From Lumbricus terrestris (taxonomy: Eukaryota > Annelida > Clitellata > Crassiclitellata > Lumbricidae), in contig OX457043.1 of NCBI GenBank assembly GCA_949752735.1, forward strand, positions 37,384,605-37,448,604: 64,000 nucleotides of DNA, in the 5' to 3' direction. Below, one piece after another: positions 58,395 through 64,000 of the stretch. Within the stretch, counting starts at the first letter, position 1, and every line of letters starts with the position of its first letter. Below the pieces are notes generated by a model. It saw only the letters and a program-made list of their open reading frames with translations. It was not told the origin of the DNA and ran no database searches. Both the position numbers and the translations under genes were made by a program.

Positions 58395-58838
58395 TAATTC
58401 TCCATAATGCTTAGGCCTAATTTAAATTTCTTTAATCTTATTAAGGCGGGTTTCTTGTCCGTGATTGGGGGGCGACAGTATGTGTCCGTGCATTTCATAT
58501 TTCCATAAACAATACAAAAGACTTATTGTTTAGGACGTAGCCCAACAAATAGCCCAAATTGACATAATAGACTTTGCCGTAATATGATCAAATTCCTGTT
58601 TTCTCGAATAAAACTCAAGATGTGTTCACTCACTCAGACAATAAGTAACTTTGCAAAAATATTCATGCTTATAGGTCAATGCATAATGCAAGGGTTTGTG
58701 GTTGTGACATAATATAGAGCTAGAAAATAACACTTACTTTTTAACCCCATACCTAAGAAAATCTTTTCGACAGCGCTAACCTCGTGAATATTCATGTTGT
58801 CTTGAGCCAGCGCATAAGAAAAAATATAGCAGACCGGA

Positions 58839-58975
58839 CTATGACGAAAGATTCGCAAAGAAGAGTGTTAGCATTTGAGAGAAAATGCTACAGGAAAACT
58901 TTGAGGATAGGATGGACACAGAAGATTACATTAACCGGTTTGCTGATGAGGAGACTTGATCTCCTCTAGTTCCTC
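58839..58975 (+). pseudogene. LINE fragment, right part of the split copy
   Basis: Reads TMTKDSQRRVLAFERKCYRK then TLRIGWTQKIT, the segment that normally follows LYGCETW in this LINE class. Together with 45526-45642 it suggests one LINE interrupted by F4. Confidence 0.75.
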
Positions 58976-59005
58976 AGGCAAGGACTAATATGGCCCAAGA
59001 GTGAC

Positions 59006-59105
59006 CAGGGCCGTAAATCCCGGGGAGGGAAGGGAGGGAATTCCCTCCCCACTTTAAAACCTGGGGAGGGAACGTGAAGGAATTCCCTCCCCACTTTTTC
59101 TCAGC
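59006..59105. mobile_element. hAT end (CAGGGCCGTAAATCCC), partner not found
   Basis: Starts CAGGGCCGTAAATCCCGGGG and contains repeated GGAATTCCCTCCCCACTTT. No inverse end occurs downstream. Confidence 0.5.
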
Positions 59106-59207
59106 TGCAGCACAAATGTTAGGGTACCGTAGGCAAGCTGTTGCTTGAAAGCTTGCTCTGTAGGATCAAAAGCCGAGATAGGATCTTCTCTTCAACGATA
59201 CAAAGCG

Positions 59208-60479
59208 CAGTGGCGGCGCTATGGCAGGTCGCGGCAGGTCATTTGACCTGCCTATTTTGCTCCCGACCTGCCTAATGACCTGCCAAAAAAACTTTGGAAT
59301 TTTTAATATCTTCTTTACATTTATTTAAGAGTCTGAAATGAAAAATCAAAATTTTCATCGCCCAGAAGTTCACTATTGTTGTAATGCAATTATCATATCT
59401 AACTGACTTTTACGTCTGCTCCTATCTAGTAGGCTAGGTCAATATAAGTCTATGTTTTAAACTTTAATTTTTTCCCGGATTGCCTCCGTTACGTCCATCG
59501 ATATCTATATCGATGGTTACGTCAGAGATTTGTAGAAAACTTGAAAGAAACTAGATCTATAGTCGGTCGTCCGTTAGGCCTACTTCGCGAAACTAGCATC
59601 ACTGATTTTTGAAATATAATATCATATATATATATAAACATGGAAATAGGTATGTAAATAACAATGTGACTCTGCAACATTGAGAATTTCTTTGGAAATA
59701 AATTGGGTGGAAAGTTGATTAAGCAGAACGTGTGACTGATGCCAAAATCGGTGGAGTTTTAGGCGATTATGTTAGGGAACCAGGCCTAGGCCTACTTTAT
59801 ATAAAACGACGATTGTTGTGTAGGCTACATGTTGAAAACGCAGAAGACTTGAGAGACAATGATGTGGATGATGTTCTTGGAATGCCTTCGAAAGATACTG
59901 CGGACGTTAATTTGGTCCACCGGACATTTCTAAATTTCGCCAACCGACGAACCCACACAGCCGTTGCTTTGCAGTTTCCCGGACATCTATAGGCCCTATA
60001 ATATAGTTGGAGGAGTTGTCTGTCGTTTCAATCCATCCATGTAGGCACTAGCCTATATCGAGTTCAAAAGAGATGTCAGATAATCTAGGCTAGTCTAGGT
60101 AGCCTATTCAGATAATAAAGTGAAACACAATAGCCTAATTATTAGGGCCTATTGCTTTCGCAGCAAATGCTAGTAGCCTTCGTGTTAAGAACCTGATTTA
60201 CATCTTGTGTTCATTAATCAGTTTTATTTCGAATATGCTCTATTTTTGTAGACCAGCACATGATAGGCCTATTGCCAATACCGTATTGGCAGGAAAAAAG
60301 CTCAAATCAACTTTTTCTGGGGAACCTGCTCATCGCTTATTGCTGCATTGGGTCCCGCACGCCCTACGGCGGGCCAGGCTTCAAATTCAAAAATTCAATC
60401 ATCACTTTCTTCGACCTTCCAAATATCTTCCATGACCCTGAGGCGACCTGCCGAAATTTTATAGCTGGCGCCACCACTG
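59208..60479. mobile_element. 1.3 kb hAT element (CAGTGGCGGCGCTA ends)
   Basis: Ends CAGTGGCGGCGCTATGGCAG and the inverse ATAGCTGGCGCCACCACTG; the 8 bp ACAAAGCG duplicated at 59200-59207 and 60480-60487. GACCTGCC subterminal repeats lie in both ends. An 86-codon frame at 59732-59992 has no family I know. Confidence 0.9.
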
Positions 60480-60589
60480 ACAAAGCGGGAGGAATTTATT
60501 ATGTGACACGTCACACGCCCAATGTAATCACCATGCAAGACTGCAGGGAGTTAGCGGTCATTCAATGAGAACACAGCTAATGACAATAA

Positions 60590-61100
60590 TAATAATTATA
60601 TATATATATATATTATCGCTATATATATAATTATATATAGGGCTATTCGACCTATATATATCATACATAGGCCTAAATGTAAACTCAAAATTGGCAAACT
60701 CTTAAATACCTTTGTGACTTGAATCACTTGATGCACAAACCCGTGGACAAACACCTCTACTCAATCTCTTTTCGCCTTCTCCGGTCTGCTGATATCCTTG
60801 TTCTCCTAGTTCTTCTGGCAAGGACTGGCTTGACCCAACCTTCAATTGCCAGTGTAGACACTTCTTTGTGGAACGACTACCCTTACATCTATCCGTAGTA
60901 ATATCTTATCGTAGGTGACACCTTCCGCTGCTTAATTAAGTCTTTCTTATTTCCTCAGGGTTGTCCCGCTGACCAAAACGTCTCTGAATAGCTAGTATAG
61001 TAGGCTGTGCTGTAAGAAGCACTTTATAAATTCTCATATGCAATGCAACACAATACATACAAATGCATTCATGATTCATGCATACATAATATGCACAGGT
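60590..61100 (+). pseudogene. TA microsatellite and degenerate CR1-like LINE end
   Basis: 60595-60660 is a TA-rich microsatellite. From about 60770 the plus strand has broken LINE C-terminal motifs (ASVDTSLWNDYPY, FRCLIKSFLF) ending in GCACTTTATAAATTC, a CR1-like 3' end. Confidence 0.45.
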
Positions 61101-61114
61101 ATATTGTATACAAG

Positions 61115-61718
61115 TCCGACCCACACCTCATAGCGGTGAGGGGGTGTTAACAGCTTAGTAAGGGATTGCCTGCAGAGGCTATACCATCAGTGGTGAAAGT
61201 TATGCTGAAGTACCACCCAGGGCGCTACGCGAGGTGGGAAGGCTCTGCAGGAACCCCGAAAAGCTGGCTAACGTGGGCGGCCAAGACCTGGGCAGCAGCA
61301 GGTCATGTATCATGGTAAGGCGGAAGATGGTCTTTAGTAGCCATTAACGGTTTACACATGAAAAGGCTGTTCGAAGTGTATATTATACATAAAGAACAGC
61401 CACTGCGAGGTGGAAAGACGAGGGAAGCTACCACCTTATTTTCCCAATCAGCAACATGGACAGTCACAGAGACAGCATACCATACCGGCTCGGACGTCGC
61501 CCGGGTAACCAAGGTTCGCGTCCCCTGCCGAGCAACCAGGACAATTTCGGGAGCAAGGGCAAGGGGAAGACCGAGGATGGGATGGATAGCTAACATCATC
61601 GCGTGGATGTACCATTCGAGAGGATATTGAAGGAGACGGAGGACAGGAAAAAGTGGCGAAAGCATGTCCATGAAGCGACCAACCCTCGAATCGAGGATGG
61701 TTAAAGACAAGACAAGAC
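61115..61718 (+). mobile_element. 5'-truncated LINE with 14 bp target duplication
   Basis: Encodes RVPCRATRTISGARARGRPR, MGWIANI and (another frame) ETEDRKKWRKHVHEATNPRI then EDG and stop. Ends in an (ACAAG)n tail. ATATTGTATACAAG at 61101-61114 and 61719-61732 is the target duplication. One frameshift separates the two coding parts. Confidence 0.9.
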
Positions 61719-61732
61719 ATATTGTATACAAG

Positions 61733-63046
61733 CACAAGTACATAGTCTAATCATATTTGGAGCATAGGCGCAACCCCGTCCTAAAAGTTGGGGGGAACCA
61801 AATGGGGATTCTTAGTAGCGAGCATGAAACGCGCAAGGCCGCGATTGCCAAAGGCAAGAAGCCCCTAACGATTAGGAGGTATGAAGGAGAGTCGTAAGCT
61901 CCCCCATGGGGTCTGGGGCGGAGACTTGGGAGTGAGTGTGGGCTCTCAGATCTGAAAGGAGAAATACTGATATCAGTTCATCTCTAGACCACATTAGCCA
62001 ATACCGCATATTCGACTGTAGGCCTATACACAGGATTACAAAGGATTGCAACTTTGCAAGTAATTTTAAAAGAAATAAAATTCATGAATAAAGTGCTGTG
62101 CCTTAAGTAATTTAAAAAGTCTAAATTTCTTTTCAAAACGAATCACTTCAAGCAGGATTGTGTCCAGGTAAGTGCGATGAAAATTTTGCAAATGCACTCT
62201 GCCTTCGCTGCAAGAACCGCTTAATTTTCACATGGCCTATATAGGCCTATAAGCAAATTATTATCAGTCATTGCCTAAATCTGTGCATCAGAAAAGTGAC
62301 AAACAGCATCATATAAATTATCATTGTGATCACATTCCTGTCATGTTATTTCTCCCACGTAAAGAATCTGTTTTGGTCGCAGTTTGCATTTGTAATCGCA
62401 ATCACAATCTTGATATTTCTTCAGTGCCCCAGATATTAAGTCTTGGGGTTTAAGTCAAAAGAAATTCCGCCATTAACAAAATCGACAAGCAATTAAAGGA
62501 AGGCAAAAACGTCAAAGTGATGTGAAAAAGTATCGTTGTAGACTATATCTTATACATGTAGGAAGTAATGTACACTTAAAGTTGGTTTTATCCACCTTAA
62601 GCTATATATCTAAGCCTATATAATTGACTGAGGTTCACTCAACTTTTAGACATGTCTTAAACCATTGTCAACACATTTTAGAAGAATAAGAGCTGACTTG
62701 TTATTTGAGTTGATGATTAAACATTTGAAGCTTGCAACACCTAAATTTACAGCAGACCCTGCAAATTCATGAGTTGTTACATGTAGATACATATAGGCCT
62801 TCTAAGTTAACTACTAATCTATTCCGATGCAGAAAATAAAAATGAAGAAAAGCTAAGTGACTAAATAAGCCCAATGCTTTCAACTGTTTTGGTTTGGTAA
62901 GATACCCTAATTGTGCTGTAGGCCTAATTCGAACATAAAAGGCTATATGCAGTAGTGCGAACCAACCATTGTGACTTGACTTTTGACTTACTTGACTTAT
63001 GGCCGTCAGGCGATGCCGTCAGCACCATAGAGGTGTATTATATAAT
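61733..63046. other. Unassigned AT-rich sequence
   Basis: GCATAGGCGCAACCCCGTCC at 61764 resembles a hAT terminus, but no partner was found. Otherwise I see no gene or repeat. Confidence 0.35.
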
Positions 63047-63475
63047 GAATATATCACTAGATAGAGTATCAAGTCTCTATATTGAAGTCGACGAAATTCG
63101 TGCCGACCAATCACATCATATCTGTCTAAATTTGTGCCGACCAATCATAGGCGATTTCTCGTACCGACCAATCACAGTCGTACAGCATCGATGTGGGGAA
63201 AATAAATAAAATAATATCAGCATTTTTATAATAAGACGAACTTGTCGATGTTTACTTGTCAATATGTCAAGAAACTGCCAAATTAACAAACAAGCATCGA
63301 TTTGTTCGTTTTATTATAAAAATGCAGATGTCGTTTTATTTATTTTTCAAATCGATGCTGTAAGACTGTGTGTGATTGGTCGGTATAAGAACTCGCCTAT
63401 GATTGGTCGGCTTCAAATCTTATTGCAGGGCAGATACGTCATACTCTGTCTAGCGTGTATATTATATATATCATG
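63047..63475. mobile_element. Small foldback element F5
   Basis: The arms pair inverted about a centre near 63263. Shared blocks: TAGAGTATCA, GACCAATCATAGGCGA, CCGACCAATCACA, CAGCATCGAT, AAAATAAATAAAA, GCATTTTTATAATAAGACGA. The unpaired loop is about 20-30 bp. Non-coding. Confidence 0.75.
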
Positions 63476-64000
63476 CATCTCAATGGTCAGCACGCGTCAG
63501 CTATAATGTTATGCTGTATAATGTTATCCTGCTTGATGTCCGTGAACGAGTGTGGCCCTGGAAGAGCGGAGGCACTGCCACGGGTCGCCCAGTGTCCCCG
63601 CCATCCGTCGACGCCAGGGGCGTGGCCCCGCTGGCCAATCAGGTGCCTCCACATCTTTCCTTTTACGGAACAGATCTATAGAAAACCTACATACTACATT
63701 GCTCTTGCTACGCCTAGTAACTAATTAACTTATGACTACGGTACTACACTACGGTACTAAACTACCTAGGAATGTGTGTAACCTTCCAGTGTCAAATATC
63801 TACTATCTAAAGTTAATATCTATAGTTCCTAATCGTGTAGAACCGTTAGTTTTGTCCGTCTCAGTCTGAGCGATATCTGGTTGACTTTTGTGTGAGCTCT
63901 TGTTCGGTATCCTGCCTGGGTCTTGTCCGCTGAGCCCTGGGCCCTAGGTCCTGGGTCCTGGGCCGTGTCGCTTCTCGGGCTCTGGGCCGGAGCGACGGCC
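63476..64000. other. Unassigned sequence with a GC-rich end
   Basis: Beyond short CCTGGG(C/T)CC repeats at 63935-63965 nothing is recognised. An 89-codon frame at 63455-63724 has no motif. Confidence 0.35.

Larger units (their letters stand above)
51382..58830 (+). mobile_element. 7.4 kb Mutator-like (MULE) transposon
   Basis: The terminal inverted repeat of about 60 bp includes TTCTTATGCGCTGGCTCAAG and ACAACATGAATATTCA on the left (51382-51441) and the inverse on the right (58773-58830). AGACCGGA flanks both ends (51374-51381 and 58831-58838), an 8 bp duplication in the MULE range of 8-11 bp. It encodes the transposase at 52369-54873. Insertions: hAT 56323-57694 and a SINE. 51442-52368 is AT-rich with a TAATAAAG…(ACTT)n tract at 52300-52330, and 55314-56322 is AT-rich; neither shows a gene. 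Confidence 0.85.
45643..58842. mobile_element. Foldback element F4 with nested hAT and MULE insertions
   Basis: The outermost bases ATAGTCCGG and CCGGACTAT are inverted. Paired arms are 45666-46046 plus 49703-50042 (left) and 50635-51351 (right). They consist of about 190 bp modules with CCAAGATGGCGTCCAAAATG, GCCGCCATTT, CTCGTAACA and CTGAAATTTTCAGG, starting ATTGTGCATTTTGGTGCTAC. The spacer 50043-50634 is AT-rich, with nothing recognised. The hAT at 46047-49694 splits the left arm; the MULE at 51382-58830 lies in the right terminal segment. A small shared GATGTT near both ends is not a proven duplication. Confidence 0.65.

Overview
The window reads as nuclear DNA of an invertebrate animal, most likely a marine deuterostome such as an echinoderm or hemichordate. 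This is an inference from three things: interrupted genes with GT-AG introns, very abundant hAT, mariner, MULE, foldback and LINE copies, and a vertebrate-type TTAGGG-like tract. I cannot name the species.

Only one host gene is visible: the beta subunit of electron transfer flavoprotein (ETFB), on the minus strand. Exon 1 (44923-44976), exon 2 (31666-31824) and exon 3 (14436-14594) are all phase 0, have consensus splice sites and join into 124 residues of good ETFB sequence. Intron 1 is 13.1 kb, intron 2 is 17.1 kb, and intron 3 runs off the left edge (over 14.4 kb). Almost everything else is mobile DNA inside or upstream of this gene.

Layout. 509-11835: an element with a TIR of about 25 bp that encloses an 8 kb palindromic foldback element (F1, 907-8862; arms of about 3.9 kb made of tandem arrays around a 201 bp spacer), a LINE copy and a hAT copy. 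14664-29030: a second foldback (F2) in intron 2, blown apart by insertions: a retroposon, a hAT (15319-17544), a 5 kb hAT (17915-22868) and a Harbinger-like element (25389-27768). The 5 kb hAT itself contains a 3.1 kb element with 642 bp TIRs, which carries an intact gene for a FEN1/XPG-like nuclease with a C-terminal cysteine cluster. 29-44 kb: LINE fragments, a 71 bp piggyBac miniature, two hAT copies stacked on one target site, three mariner-type copies with long iterated ends, a tRNA-derived SINE, and a coiled-coil ORF that looks like a gag-only LTR element. 45.6-58.8 kb: a third foldback (F4) inserted in a LINE, itself invaded by a hAT and by a 7.4 kb Mutator-like element that encodes an apparently intact 834-residue MULE transposase. 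59-64 kb: hAT and LINE copies and a small foldback.

The observations most worth following are the transposon-borne FEN1-like nuclease with all seven acidic positions in place; the matching cysteine-rich motif just 3' of the MULE transposase; and the shared architecture of the foldback elements (long inverted arms made of tandem modules) with the iterated TIRs of the nuclease element. Those shared features make the nuclease element a candidate autonomous relative of the foldbacks. This last link is inference. All boundaries with target-site duplications were read by eye.
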